Shown here: positions 17,308 to 25,477 of the stretch, one piece after another | How positions within the stretch are numbered: the first letter of the stretch is position 1 | Layout of the letters: every line of letters starts with the position of its first letter | Origin: Thermoplasmatales archaeon BRNA1 | GTDB taxonomy: Archaea > Thermoplasmatota > Thermoplasmata > Methanomassiliicoccales > Methanomethylophilaceae | Direction: 5' to 3' | NCBI GenBank assembly: GCA_000350305.1 | Contig: CP002916.1 | Span: forward strand, 868,001 to 932,000 | Length of the DNA: 64,000 nt | Translations under genes and position numbers: made by a program | Notes under the pieces: generated by a model | The model's database searches: none | The model's input: only the letters and a program-made list of their open reading frames with translations | Told to the model about the DNA's origin: nothing

Positions 17308-17368
17308 TCCCGACAAGTGCCAGATACGATAGATTGGACGTTTTCGGATCCGATTCAAAAAGGGAATA

Positions 17369-17388
17369 CCGGCCCCTTTCGGGGCCGG
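17369..17388. terminator. Hairpin between convergent genes
   Basis: CCGGCCCC-TTTC-GGGGCCGG, an 8-bp perfect stem. Read on the minus strand the loop is GAAA. It sits between the ends of the ligase (17307) and the AdoMet-decarboxylase-like gene (17406) and could end both transcripts. Confidence 0.6.
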
Positions 17389-17405
17389 CTAAGGTATATT
17401 GAGGT

Positions 17406-17831
17406 TCAGATGTCCCTGAAGGAGACGGAGTACTCCATCTTCTTCGCACCAAAGTACTCAGCGACGTACTTGGCGGTCTTCTCCGGGGGGAACTCCTTGC
17501 AGGAGAACACGTCGACGAACGCCCTGTCGGTGTCCTCGGCGAAGTGACCGGAGATCATGGAGGTCTCGATGAGCTGGCAGAGGGAGTATCCCTGGACCTT
17601 GGGCTCGTCTCCGAAGAAGACGACGTAGGGCTCTCCGTACCTCTTCATCTTGATCTCTTTGCAGACGTCGATCGCGAACTGGGCGATGTACTTGCCGTCG
17701 GAGATCTTCTGGTGGTCGCACTCTCCCAGGTCGATGCTGACGAGGAGACCCCAGTGTTTCTCGTTGTTGTATTTGTTGATGGACTCCTCATCGGAGAGGA
17801 GAGGTCCTGCTTTAGGGCTCATTGAGTACAT
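17406..17831 (-). CDS. S-adenosylmethionine decarboxylase-like protein, altered cleavage motif
   Basis: 141 residues with the size and layout of SpeH-type AdoMet decarboxylase, the self-cleaving pyruvoyl enzyme of spermidine synthesis. The C-terminal half keeps AFVDVFSCKEFPPEKTAKYV, matching the family VDxFtC region with its catalytic Cys. The self-cleavage and substrate part reads ETSMISGHFAED, where active SpeH proteins normally have a Glu-Ser-His-hydrophobic-Ser-x-His arrangement. Activity is therefore uncertain; it may be a divergent enzyme or a non-processed relative. The ATG at 17831 has a GAGGT ribosome site six bases upstream. Confidence 0.65.
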   Translation of the reverse strand: MYSMSPKAGPLLSDEESINKYNNEKHWGLLVSIDLGECDHQKISDGKYIAQFAIDVCKEIKMKRYGEPYVVFFGDEPKVQGYSLCQLIETSMISGHFAEDTDRAFVDVFSCKEFPPEKTAKYVAEYFGAKKMEYSVSFRDI

Positions 17832-18076
17832 TTCTATTACCTCTTAACACACCTTGAGAGTGCTTACTATTCCATCGGATTCTGGTATTTTAATCAATCC
17901 CCGACACCGCCAACCCGTAAAGATTCGTCAGAAACATGTGCAATACCCTGTTGTCGGAAAGGGCATAAGCTTGTATCCCCAGGGGACAGATGGTACACAT
18001 TTCCGTCAAAACCGACACTGGACATAATTGTCCGAAAGCCTTATCGTGTCGCGGGCCTAGCGTGGTGCCGTAGAAC

Positions 18077-18361
18077 ATGATCGCAGGGCTTTTCGAGATC
18101 CTCATGCTGCTTTGCTTCGCGGTGTCGTGGCCGTTCAACATCCTGAAATCGTACAGGGTGAGGACCGCCGTGGGCAAGAGCATAATGTTCGAGACCCTGG
18201 TGGAGATCGGATACGTCTGCGGGATGGTCAACAAGATTGTCAGCGACGACGTGAACTACGTCTTCGCATTCTATCTCCTGGATTTCGGCCTGGTGGCCGC
18301 CGACATGCTCCTGTGGGCACGCAACAAGAGACTGGATGCCGCAAGGGTTTCGAAGGCCTGA
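18077..18361 (+). CDS. Small three-helix membrane protein, SemiSWEET/PQ-loop-like
   Basis: 94 residues with three hydrophobic helices (about 3-20, 38-53, 60-82). The segment SWPFNILKSYRVRTAVGKS after helix 1 resembles the Pro-containing loop of SemiSWEET and PQ-loop transporters, which work as dimers of three-helix units. That would make it a small-metabolite carrier, but the resemblance is weak. The 245-base gap upstream holds a 5-bp inverted repeat (GGACA-TAAT-TGTCC at 18020-18033) and a CTTATC block near 18040. Confidence 0.6.
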   Translation: MIAGLFEILMLLCFAVSWPFNILKSYRVRTAVGKSIMFETLVEIGYVCGMVNKIVSDDVNYVFAFYLLDFGLVAADMLLWARNKRLDAARVSKA

Positions 18362-18413
18362 AAGTCGCCGTTTCTCGGCAACCCTTATCTATTCACGCTT
18401 CGGTTCATCGGTC

Positions 18414-18914
18414 ATGGATGTGTCTAGCCCCGCCTTCGCCGACGGCAAGCTCGCCGACAAATACGGATGCAAGGGAACCGAGTTCAACGCGGCCAACATG
18501 CCCTCTCTGTCGTTCCCCCTGAAGATCGAGGGTGCCCCCGCGGGTACCGCCTCCTTCGCCATCATCTTCGACGACCCGGACTCCGTCCCGGTCTGCGGAT
18601 TCAAGTGGGTCCACTGGCTTGTCGCGGGACTCCAGAAGAACGGCCTCGAGGAGGATGCCTCCAGAAAGGCATCCGGGATCGTGCAGGGGGTCACCTCCTG
18701 GTACGGTCACGGATCCGACGACAGGGACCTAGTCTCCTGCTACGGCGGACCCTATCCCCCGGACAGGCCCCACGAGTACGTTCTCACCGTCCTTGCCCTG
18801 GACTTCGTCCCCGTCCTCAGGAACGGGTTCGACTACGACACCCTGATGAAGGTCGCCAAAACCCACATATTGGCCAAGGCCACCCTCAAGGGCGTGTACA
18901 GCCCGAGGGAATGA
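18414..18914 (+). CDS. PEBP/RKIP (YbhB-YbcL) family protein
   Basis: 166 residues of the phosphatidylethanolamine-binding-like family. Typical motifs: SPAFADGKLADKYGC at the N-terminus, FAIIFDDPDSVP then WVHWLVAGL (ligand-pocket Asp and His) and YGGPYPPDRPHEY. Bacterial and archaeal members have no settled function. Start ATG 18414 is about 27 bases past a TTAT-rich box (18384-18391), so leaderless; extra in-frame codons upstream run into the previous gene and are not used. Confidence 0.88.
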   Translation: MDVSSPAFADGKLADKYGCKGTEFNAANMPSLSFPLKIEGAPAGTASFAIIFDDPDSVPVCGFKWVHWLVAGLQKNGLEEDASRKASGIVQGVTSWYGHGSDDRDLVSCYGGPYPPDRPHEYVLTVLALDFVPVLRNGFDYDTLMKVAKTHILAKATLKGVYSPRE

Positions 18915-18969
18915 TTGGTCTTATCTGGGCGCCATCATCGTTATATTAGCCGTAACCGTGACACACCCG

Positions 18970-20754
18970 ATGGCCGGATACAGCTCAACCAATGCGGAGA
19001 CGACCTTCCGCGACGCCCAGGAACTTGCCAAGAACGAGAGGGTGGAGGAGGCATTCTCCCTCTACCTCAAGGCCGCCGAGATGGGACACGGCGCATCCGC
19101 GTTCATCGTCAGCCAGTACTATTATGCAGGCGTGGCCGGAATCCCGGAGGACAGGGGGCTGTCCATGGTCTGGGCGGTCATCTCGGTCATTGACCACTTC
19201 CCGCAGGCCAGATCCTGGATGGATACCCTGGTGGGGAGGGGTAGGTTCCCCGAGCCAGAGGAGCTGTTCGAGAATGCTCTGAAGGCGGCGGAATCCGGAA
19301 GCCCCGCAGGGAAGTTCCTGGCGGGGATGTGTTACGAACTCGGGATCGGCACCTTCCCCGACGGGTACGCCGCATACGCGATGTTCGAGTCCTCCTCCGA
19401 AGCGGGCAACCTCGACGGAACCGCACAGCTGGCACTCTGCATGATCAGGGGCACGGGATGCGTCCGCGACAGGGAGAGGGGGATCGATCTCCTCAGACAG
19501 GTGGCAGAGGGCGGAAGCGTCCGTGCCTGCCTGAAATACGCATGGTGCCTCGAGCACGGGTGGGGGGTCAAGAAGAACCGCAAGGAGGCCTACGAATTCT
19601 ACAAGAGCCTCAGCGACAGGAAGATCCCCATCGGACGGTACGAGGTCGGCAGGTGCTGCATCGACGGCATCGGGGCCGCCGAGAGCATCGACGATGCGGC
19701 CGCGTGGTTCCTCATCGCCAGGAAGGAGGGGTGTCCTGAGGCCGAGTTCGGCATCGCGAGATGTACCCTCGCCGGCAAGATGCCGGAGAGGCCGCCGGAA
19801 GGCCTCAAGCTGCTGATAAAATGCGCCGAGGAGGGCATCCCCGACGCCATGATGATGCTTGCCCAGCTGTACGCCAAGGACGGAAAGCTCGTAAGGAAGG
19901 ACCCTGAGGCCTCCGCCGAATGGTACAGGAGGGCCGCCCTCTCGGGAAGGGCTACCGCCATGGTGATCACCGGCGACGCATATGCCACGGGCACCGTCCT
20001 CCAGAAGAACACCGCCGATGCGTTCAGGTTCTATATGATGGCGGCCAACATGGGCAACACCGAAGGGATGCACATGGCTGGCAGCGCCCTGATCTCCGGT
20101 ACCGGCACCAAGAGGGACGAGACCGAGGGATTCCGCCTCTGCAGCATGGCCGCGGAGGACGGGTTCATGAAATCGGAGTACGCCGTCGCCTGCTGCTATG
20201 CGGACGGAAGAGGCACGGAGAAGGATACCGGGAAGGCCATCTCCATGCATCTGGCACTTGCCGAGAAAGGGTACATCAAATCCATGCTCTTCCTCGGAGA
20301 GACCTACTACAAGGGCGAGGGCGTCGAAGAGAACCTCCCCGAGGCCGTCAGATGGTTCGAGATGGGCGCGGCCAAGGACAACATCAACTGCATGTACTTC
20401 CTCGGGGACGCCTACGACCACGGAAAGGGCGTGGAAGCGGACGAGGAGAAGGCCAAGGAATGGTACGGCAAGGCCGCCAAGAAGGGCCACAACCTATCGA
20501 AGAAGATCCTCGACGCCAAGGAGGGAAGGACCGTCTTCGTAGAGAGGCCCGGACAGGACGAGAGCCCGTTCCAGATGTTCCTCAGGAGCGCGGAGGCGGG
20601 CGATGCACAGTCGATGTACATCGTCGGAAGGTATTACGAGTCGGGCATCGGCATGAACGCCGACCTGGAGAGCGCCAGGGCGTGGTACGAGAAGGCCGCT
20701 GGGAAAGGCAATGCCGCCGCTAAGAGGTCACTCGAGGGACTCGGTAAGAATTGA
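18970..20754 (+). CDS. Long Sel1-repeat protein
   Basis: 594 residues built almost wholly of Sel1-like (SLR, TPR-type) repeats of about 36 residues, for example AAEMGHGASAFIVSQYYYAG, AESGSPAGKFLAGMCYELGIG and AEKGYIKSMLFLGETYYKGEG; about 14 units are visible. Such solenoids are protein-binding scaffolds. No signal peptide or membrane helix is seen. The ATG at 18970 lies 26 bases after the TATA-like block at 18940-18947; the in-frame GTG at 18958 would precede the predicted transcript start. A second, shorter Sel1 protein is at 36172. Confidence 0.88.
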   Translation: MAGYSSTNAETTFRDAQELAKNERVEEAFSLYLKAAEMGHGASAFIVSQYYYAGVAGIPEDRGLSMVWAVISVIDHFPQARSWMDTLVGRGRFPEPEELFENALKAAESGSPAGKFLAGMCYELGIGTFPDGYAAYAMFESSSEAGNLDGTAQLALCMIRGTGCVRDRERGIDLLRQVAEGGSVRACLKYAWCLEHGWGVKKNRKEAYEFYKSLSDRKIPIGRYEVGRCCIDGIGAAESIDDAAAWFLIARKEGCPEAEFGIARCTLAGKMPERPPEGLKLLIKCAEEGIPDAMMMLAQLYAKDGKLVRKDPEASAEWYRRAALSGRATAMVITGDAYATGTVLQKNTADAFRFYMMAANMGNTEGMHMAGSALISGTGTKRDETEGFRLCSMAAEDGFMKSEYAVACCYADGRGTEKDTGKAISMHLALAEKGYIKSMLFLGETYYKGEGVEENLPEAVRWFEMGAAKDNINCMYFLGDAYDHGKGVEADEEKAKEWYGKAAKKGHNLSKKILDAKEGRTVFVERPGQDESPFQMFLRSAEAGDAQSMYIVGRYYESGIGMNADLESARAWYEKAAGKGNAAAKRSLEGLGKN

Positions 20755-20757
20755 GAT

Positions 20758-20775
20758 CCCCGCCGTCCGACGGGG
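20758..20775. terminator. Short GC hairpin between convergent genes
   Basis: CCCCG-CCGTCCGA-CGGGG between the end of the Sel1 gene (20754) and the end of the minus-strand small gene (20785). Confidence 0.4.
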
Positions 20776-20784
20776 TAACCGGTT

Positions 20785-20895
20785 TCAGGCGAAGTACCAG
20801 TAGAGAAGCACCGCGAGGAATGCGATTCCGGTGACGACTGCGGGGAACGCTTTCACGAGCTTGGTCTGAAGGGTGGTGTCGGTCCACTGCTGCAT
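20785..20895 (-). CDS. 36-residue membrane microprotein
   Basis: MQQWTDTTLQTKLVKAF followed by a single hydrophobic helix ending in LLYWYFA. It is too short for most gene finders but has its own promoter: the TATA block TTATAAAT at 20916-20923 is centred 24.5 bases from its ATG. The same block is also 24.5 bases from the ATG of thpR on the other strand. A tail-anchored single-helix protein of unknown function; it resembles small accessory subunits of membrane complexes, but no family was recognised. Confidence 0.6.
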   Translation of the reverse strand: MQQWTDTTLQTKLVKAFPAVVTGIAFLAVLLYWYFA

Positions 20896-20914
20896 AGACT
20901 GGTATCTGCGAGCA

Positions 20915-20926
20915 GTTATAAATAAT
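20915..20926. promoter_or_regulatory. Shared bidirectional TATA box
   Basis: GTTATAAATAAT. The core TTATAAAT (20916-20923) is equidistant (24.5 bases) from the start codons of the microprotein (20895, minus) and of thpR (20944, plus), so one box appears to serve two leaderless divergent transcripts. Confidence 0.6.
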
Positions 20927-20943
20927 GGCCCTATCGGAGACGC

Positions 20944-21480
20944 ATGGTCAGGGTTTTCGTCTCCATCCCCGTCCCCAACATATCCGACCTCGCCCCGTTC
21001 CTGAAGGACATAGGGGCCGTAAGGGGGGTCAGACCCGTGTCCGCGGTGCAGCTCCACATCACGCTCGCATTCGTGGGGGAGGTGGACGAGGAGAGGATCG
21101 ACGACATCGCCGAATGCGTGGAGGCCGAGGTCCGCGAAAAGGGAAGTGCCAGGATAACCCTGAAGGGTGCGGGCGCGTTCCCGTCGGAGAAGAGGCCCAG
21201 GGTCATCTGGGCCGGAGTCGAGACCGGTCTCCCCCTCGAGGGCATCGCCGCCGGCATCAGGAGGAGGTTCGCCGCCAAGGGCATCCCGTTCGACGAGAAG
21301 CCCTTCAAGGCCCACATCACGGTCGGGAGGGTGGACAGGCCGACGGACGTATCCGGACTCATCGGGGTGTACAGGAGGACGGAGTTCTTCTCGTTCATAT
21401 GCAGATCCGTCATGGTCGTCAGGAGCGACCTCTCCCCGTCGGGACCCACCTACACCATACTCAGGGTCTGCGACCTCTGA
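20944..21480 (+). CDS. thpR: RNA 2',3'-cyclic phosphodiesterase
   Basis: 178 residues of the 2H phosphoesterase family (LigT/ThpR), hydrolysing 2',3'-cyclic phosphate ends of RNA, possibly in tRNA ligation or repair. Both catalytic His-x-Thr motifs are present: HITLAF with His38 and HITVGR near residue 123, at the normal spacing. Start MVRVFVSIPVP is typical. Leaderless from the shared TATA box. Function class is firm, cellular role is not. Confidence 0.92.
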   Translation: MVRVFVSIPVPNISDLAPFLKDIGAVRGVRPVSAVQLHITLAFVGEVDEERIDDIAECVEAEVREKGSARITLKGAGAFPSEKRPRVIWAGVETGLPLEGIAAGIRRRFAAKGIPFDEKPFKAHITVGRVDRPTDVSGLIGVYRRTEFFSFICRSVMVVRSDLSPSGPTYTILRVCDL

Positions 21481-21520
21481 TATACGATAAGCGCGGTTCG
21501 GAATCATCCGAGGCAGCCTC

Positions 21521-22267
21521 ATGAGATACTTCGACGCCGAATACTGGAAATGCAGGGACCATCCCACTCCCGATGCGGAGGAATACTACCACACCTACTA
21601 CGGCAACGCCTCCGCCATGGAATGGGAGTACTCCTCTAACATCCGGGAGTTCTGCAGGTCGGCCATCGAGGACGGGATCAGACCGGAAAGCATCGAGAAC
21701 CCCTCGGAGCAGGACGTCATCGATTGGATGACCTCCGTTAGGTGGGAGCAGTTCCATTCCATGTATCCCTCGGTCGAGCTCTCGGACGACGAGAAGAAGT
21801 ACCTGGTCATGGGCTACCTCCCCAAGAGGGTAAGGGAGCAGGTGGACGAGGAGAACAGGAGGTGCCTGGAGTTCGCCGCCGAGAGGGAGGCGGAGTACAC
21901 CGGGCTGCTGGAGAAGTTCAAGGCGGTGGACCCCGAGCTCTACTACCACTTCATCGGCGACGACTACCGCGACCTCCTCGCGACCCTGAAGGTCAAGGGA
22001 GGGGACGTCATCATCGACATGCCGAAGGCCACCTCCGGGCAGCTGAAGAGGATCGTCTTCAAGGATGCACAGATCGACGAGGGCGTCCCGCCGGAGGAAT
22101 TCTACATCGAGCTCGTCGAGTGGTACGTCGAGGGCGACGGAAGGAGCGCATACATCGACGTCGTCGTCCCCGGCAGGGACCGTTCCTGGTTCTCCGTCGT
22201 CTTCAGGAGCGCACGCTTCGTGGGAGCGGACGGGAAGGACGTCCCCATAGTCGTCAACCCCGAATGA
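21521..22267 (+). CDS. Hypothetical cytoplasmic protein
   Basis: 248 residues, not recognised. Acidic and rich in aromatic residues, with a Tyr/Trp-rich N-terminal 70 residues (RYFDAEYWKCRDHP), a central charged helix (LPKRVREQVDEENRRCLEFA) and a C-terminal mostly beta part ending in VPIVVNPE. No signal peptide or membrane helix. A TATA-like TATACGATA lies 37 bases before the ATG. It stands between thpR and the nucleosidase, all on the plus strand with 40-70 base gaps. Confidence 0.7.
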   Translation: MRYFDAEYWKCRDHPTPDAEEYYHTYYGNASAMEWEYSSNIREFCRSAIEDGIRPESIENPSEQDVIDWMTSVRWEQFHSMYPSVELSDDEKKYLVMGYLPKRVREQVDEENRRCLEFAAEREAEYTGLLEKFKAVDPELYYHFIGDDYRDLLATLKVKGGDVIIDMPKATSGQLKRIVFKDAQIDEGVPPEEFYIELVEWYVEGDGRSAYIDVVVPGRDRSWFSVVFRSARFVGADGKDVPIVVNPE

Positions 22268-22335
22268 CGGCATCCCGCATACCCTCTCCCGCCGCGAAGG
22301 ATACTATTACATCGGGCCGGTCTCTGGGGAAACCC

Positions 22336-23133
22336 ATGAAGAGCTCCCTCGTCCTGGCCGCGGTCGTCATAGCGGTCATCGCATCCTCCGTGTGCACTTA
22401 CGCCGCAGTCGGCTACGACCCGTCGGATGAGACCCACAGGCTGGGCATAATAGGCGCCATGGACGACGAGGTCGACTCCCTGAAGGCCTCGATGCACATC
22501 GACAGGAAGGAGACCGTCGCCGGCATGGAATTCTGCATCGGCACCCTGGAGGGCAAGGACGTGGTCGTCGTGAGATGCGGGATGGGGAAGGTTAACGCAG
22601 GCATCTGCGCCAACACGCTGATCAATCAGTTCGGGGTCGACAGGATCATCAACACGGGGGTCGCCGGTTCCCTGGACAACGGCCTTGACATAGGGGACCT
22701 GGTCATCTCATCCGAAGCGGTGCAGCATGATTTCGATGTCTCCCCGATCGGTTTCGCAAAGGGCGAGATCCCCTACACCGGGCTGGTGGCTTTTCCGGCC
22801 GACGCATCCCTCATCGATTCGGCCCTGCGTGCGGCATCCGAATGCGCGCCAGAGATCAAAGCGGTGAAGGGCAGGGTATGCTCGGGGGACCAGTTCATAA
22901 ACACGAACGAGCAGAAGGACAGGATCACCGCGGATTTCGGAGGTCTGTGCTGCGAGATGGAGGGAGGGGCGATCGCCCATGCCTGCTGCCTCAACGAAAT
23001 CCCCTACGTCATCATCAGGGCGATATCAGATAAGCCCGACGGGTCCTCGAGCATGGATTATAGCGAGTTCGAGAAGGAGGCGGCCCAGAGGTGCGCCTCC
23101 ATCGTGCACTACATGGTGAAGAACCTCGCCTGA
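22336..23133 (+). CDS. MTA/SAH nucleosidase-like protein with N-terminal membrane anchor
   Basis: 265 residues. From residue 36 it is a nucleoside phosphorylase-fold protein of the MTA/SAH nucleosidase type: RLGIIGAMDDEVDSLKASM, the GMGKVNAGICAN loop, NTGVAGSLD, FINTNEQK and CEMEGGAIAHAC (ribose-binding Met-Glu) and then AISDKPD with the catalytic Asp. Residues 1-24 form a hydrophobic signal or anchor (MKSSLVLAAVVIAVIASSV), unusual for an enzyme that is cytoplasmic elsewhere. The ATG is about 31 bases after a TATTAC block. It could act on extracellular nucleosides, or be tethered to the membrane. Confidence 0.82.
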   Translation: MKSSLVLAAVVIAVIASSVCTYAAVGYDPSDETHRLGIIGAMDDEVDSLKASMHIDRKETVAGMEFCIGTLEGKDVVVVRCGMGKVNAGICANTLINQFGVDRIINTGVAGSLDNGLDIGDLVISSEAVQHDFDVSPIGFAKGEIPYTGLVAFPADASLIDSALRAASECAPEIKAVKGRVCSGDQFINTNEQKDRITADFGGLCCEMEGGAIAHACCLNEIPYVIIRAISDKPDGSSSMDYSEFEKEAAQRCASIVHYMVKNLA

Positions 23134-23305
23134 AGGGCATTCGGTAACGGTACGGGATGTGAGCGGTCCCACACATGACCGGATTCCGATTCATCATACA
23201 TGTGCCAGATCTTATATTGTCATTATCGGCAATCCGACGGGGGACAGGTCTTATTATCATTCCCCCGCGGGAAATCGGTTTATATTCATACATCGAAACA
23301 CAGCC

Positions 23306-23590
23306 ATGGACTTCACCTATTACAACGGTCCCCTGACGATCTGCTCGGGAAGCCAGTACAGGGTAAGGCTCGAGAGCAAGCTGAGGAAACTCACCGGCGA
23401 GAAGATCATCGTAGGCCCACTGGATGCCTCCATCAAGAAGTGCATCGAATCGGGAAAGATAGATGCCGGGAAGGGAGAGGTCCTCCTCGATATCGCCAGG
23501 TTCTGCGACATGTCCTACATGAACCCCGAATCGGATCCCCCTTCCAGGTCCACCATCATAGCCTGGTCGGATGCCATAGAGAGCATCTGA
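23306..23590 (+). CDS. Small hypothetical protein
   Basis: 94 residues beginning MDFTYYNGPLTICSGSQYRV. Not recognised. Mixed alpha/beta, no membrane segment. A TATA box TTTATATT (about 23279-23286) is centred 24 bases before the ATG, giving a leaderless transcript, which supports it as a real gene. The 172 bases upstream contain one copy of the recurrent octamer GTGCCAGA (23202). Confidence 0.65.
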   Translation: MDFTYYNGPLTICSGSQYRVRLESKLRKLTGEKIIVGPLDASIKKCIESGKIDAGKGEVLLDIARFCDMSYMNPESDPPSRSTIIAWSDAIESI

Positions 23591-23600
23591 CGCCGGCGGA

Positions 23601-23915
23601 TCAGTCCCTGATCCTGATGGATCTCTCCACGGGCATCACGAATATCCTCCCGTCCCCCATGTGACCGGTGGATGCGGCGTTCCTGATGGCCTCTATCGTG
23701 GCATCCTCCTCGCAGTCCTCGACCACAATGTCTATCCTGGTCTTCTCGATCTCGTCCACCACCAGGGAGCCGACCCTGTTGGAGAACACTATCCCCGACT
23801 GCTGCCCCCTTCCCCTGACCTCGGTTATGGTCAGGGCATTGATGCCCGCCTCCTTCAGCGCGTCCTTGACGGGCTGGAGCTTCTCCGGGCGGAATATTGC
23901 AGTGATCATCTTCAT
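23601..23915 (-). CDS. glnK: PII-type nitrogen regulator GlnK
   Basis: 104 residues of the PII family, which binds AmtB and senses ATP/ADP and 2-oxoglutarate. TEVRGRGQQ opens the T-loop, and STGHMGDGRIFV is the B-loop nucleotide site; RSIRIR near the end is also conserved. The T-loop keeps normal length (26 residues between TEV and RIDIV), but the uridylylation Tyr is replaced by Asn (FSNR) and the C-loop tail is short. Starts five bases after the amtB stop with GGAGGTGAG as ribosome site, so it is co-transcribed with the ammonium channel. Confidence 0.9.
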   Translation of the reverse strand: MKMITAIFRPEKLQPVKDALKEAGINALTITEVRGRGQQSGIVFSNRVGSLVVDEIEKTRIDIVVEDCEEDATIEAIRNAASTGHMGDGRIFVMPVERSIRIRD

Positions 23916-23919
23916 CCTC

Positions 23920-25236
23920 TCACCTCCAGTTATACGAGGGCTCCGCCAGTTCGGATATATCCGCTCCGACTGCCTCCTCCTCTTCGGTCAGGCGCACCCT
24001 CACGAACCTCGATATGACCCAGATCAGCAGATACGAGGCTGCAAAGCAGAACGCCACGGTCACTATCACGGCGGCGATCTGCCCGAGGAAAAGGGAGATT
24101 CCTCCGTAGAACAGCCCCTCGTACCCGTCGGCGACCATGGACGGGTTGGCGAAGAGCCCGGTTGCGACCGCTCCCCATATCGCGCCCACCCCGTGAACGC
24201 CGAAGACGTCCAGGGCGTCATCGGCACCGGACCTGCTGCGCATGAACAGCACCCCGTAGTAGCAGACGACCCCTGCCACCAATCCTATGATGATGGCTGG
24301 TCCGGGCTTCACATAGCCTGCCGCAGGAGTGATGGCCACAAGGCCCGCGAGAGCGCCCGATATCAGTCCCAGGGCACCGGTGTGTCCCATCTGCCTGTAC
24401 TGGACGGCAGCCCAGGAGATCATACCCGCGGCGGGAGCGATCATGGTAACGACCACGGCGTTCACGGCGGTGCCGTCCGCGGCCAATCCGGATCCCCCGT
24501 TGAACCCCAGCCATCCGAACCACAGCATGGCGAATCCGATGAACACCATGGGCATGCTATGTCCCCTCCTCAGGACACGCTCGCTCCTCCTGCCGACGAA
24601 CACGGCAAGTGCCAGACCGGTGGTTGCCGCACACATGTGCACCACGGTTCCGCCTGCGAAATCCAGGACGGTCAGGTGCTGGTCGAAAAGACCGCCTCCC
24701 CACACCCAGTGGGCCATGGGGGCGTAGACGAGGACCGACCAAAACGCAATGAACACCGCAATGGCGTTGAACCTGACCCTCTCCATGCAGGCCCCCAGGA
24801 CTATTCCAGCGGTAATCATAGCGAACATCATCTGGAAGAGCATGAACTCCATCTCGGGGATGGTGCTCCCCTCGGGGATGGTCCCATAGTCGATGTTCTC
24901 CAGGAGGACGTCGTCGAGGTTGCCGATCAACCCCCCGATGTCCCCGCTGAAGGCGAGGGTGTACCCGACGATTGCCCAGGACAGCGCCATTATCCCCATG
25001 ATGATGGCGGTCTGGGCCATGATGGAGGTCATGCTCTGCTTCCTCAGCATCCCCCCGTAGAACAGGGCCACCCCCGGGGTCATTATGAAAACCAGGGCGC
25101 TGCAGACCAGGATCCATGATATGTTCCCGCTGTCCGAACCCGAAACGGCGGCATCCGCGGATGATACGGGGGCCGCGACGACCGCGGCGAACATCAGGAC
25201 GGAAAACACTGCCACTGTCAATAGAGCGAATCTCAT
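23920..25236 (-). CDS. amtB: Ammonium transporter
   Basis: 438-residue Amt/MEP/Rh channel. Conserved pieces: FIMTPGVALFYGGMLRKQ, MAHWVWGGG, DFAGGTVVHMCAATTGLA (first pore His region), WFGWLGFNGGSG and DVFGVHGVGAIWGAVATG (second pore His). The N-terminal 30 residues look like a cleaved signal peptide (SSADAAVS), as in many Amt proteins. The ATG at 25236 has an AAGGTGA ribosome site. A palindromic operator (25275-25292) lies at the predicted transcript start. Operon amtB-glnK. Confidence 0.95.
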   Translation of the reverse strand: MRFALLTVAVFSVLMFAAVVAAPVSSADAAVSGSDSGNISWILVCSALVFIMTPGVALFYGGMLRKQSMTSIMAQTAIIMGIMALSWAIVGYTLAFSGDIGGLIGNLDDVLLENIDYGTIPEGSTIPEMEFMLFQMMFAMITAGIVLGACMERVRFNAIAVFIAFWSVLVYAPMAHWVWGGGLFDQHLTVLDFAGGTVVHMCAATTGLALAVFVGRRSERVLRRGHSMPMVFIGFAMLWFGWLGFNGGSGLAADGTAVNAVVVTMIAPAAGMISWAAVQYRQMGHTGALGLISGALAGLVAITPAAGYVKPGPAIIIGLVAGVVCYYGVLFMRSRSGADDALDVFGVHGVGAIWGAVATGLFANPSMVADGYEGLFYGGISLFLGQIAAVIVTVAFCFAASYLLIWVISRFVRVRLTEEEEAVGADISELAEPSYNWR

Positions 25237-25274
25237 CGTGTCACCTTTTGCAATGAACATCCATTGCCGATTTG

Positions 25275-25292
25275 ATTAGACAAATGTCTAAT
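25275..25292. promoter_or_regulatory. Palindromic operator in front of amtB
   Basis: ATTAGACA-AA-TGTCTAAT, an 8-bp perfect inverted repeat. It lies just downstream of the AT-rich TATA region (about 25295-25303 on the minus strand), so it covers the transcription start of amtB-glnK. It does not match the GGAA-N6-TTCC operator of the methanogen repressor NrpR. A half site (TGTCTAAT) recurs near 25387. A second inverted repeat GCAATG-AACATC-CATTGC (25250-25267) falls in the 5' leader. Confidence 0.55.
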
Positions 25293-25424
25293 TGTATATT
25301 AATATTCGGTAATTTTATCGTTAAAATCAAACTATTATCCTAATTATTGTACAGATAATCAGCGGATATCGTAGGATTGGCTACATGTGTCTAATCGGTA
25401 AGGGCCGCAGCCGGATACCCCGGG

Positions 25425-25453
25425 AAACTAACTGTACACTGCTCCCTTTAAGT
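25425..25453 (+). promoter_or_regulatory. Promoter with CTAACTG element (pilin-like trio)
   Basis: AAACTAACTGTACAC followed by a weak TATA box CTTTAAGT at 25446-25453. CTAACTG to TATA centre distance is 18.5 bp, as at the other three sites. A GTG in frame with the first gene lies 29 bases past the TATA centre. Confidence 0.75.
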
Positions 25454-25477
25454 CCCCTACACGATTTTTACTCAAGC

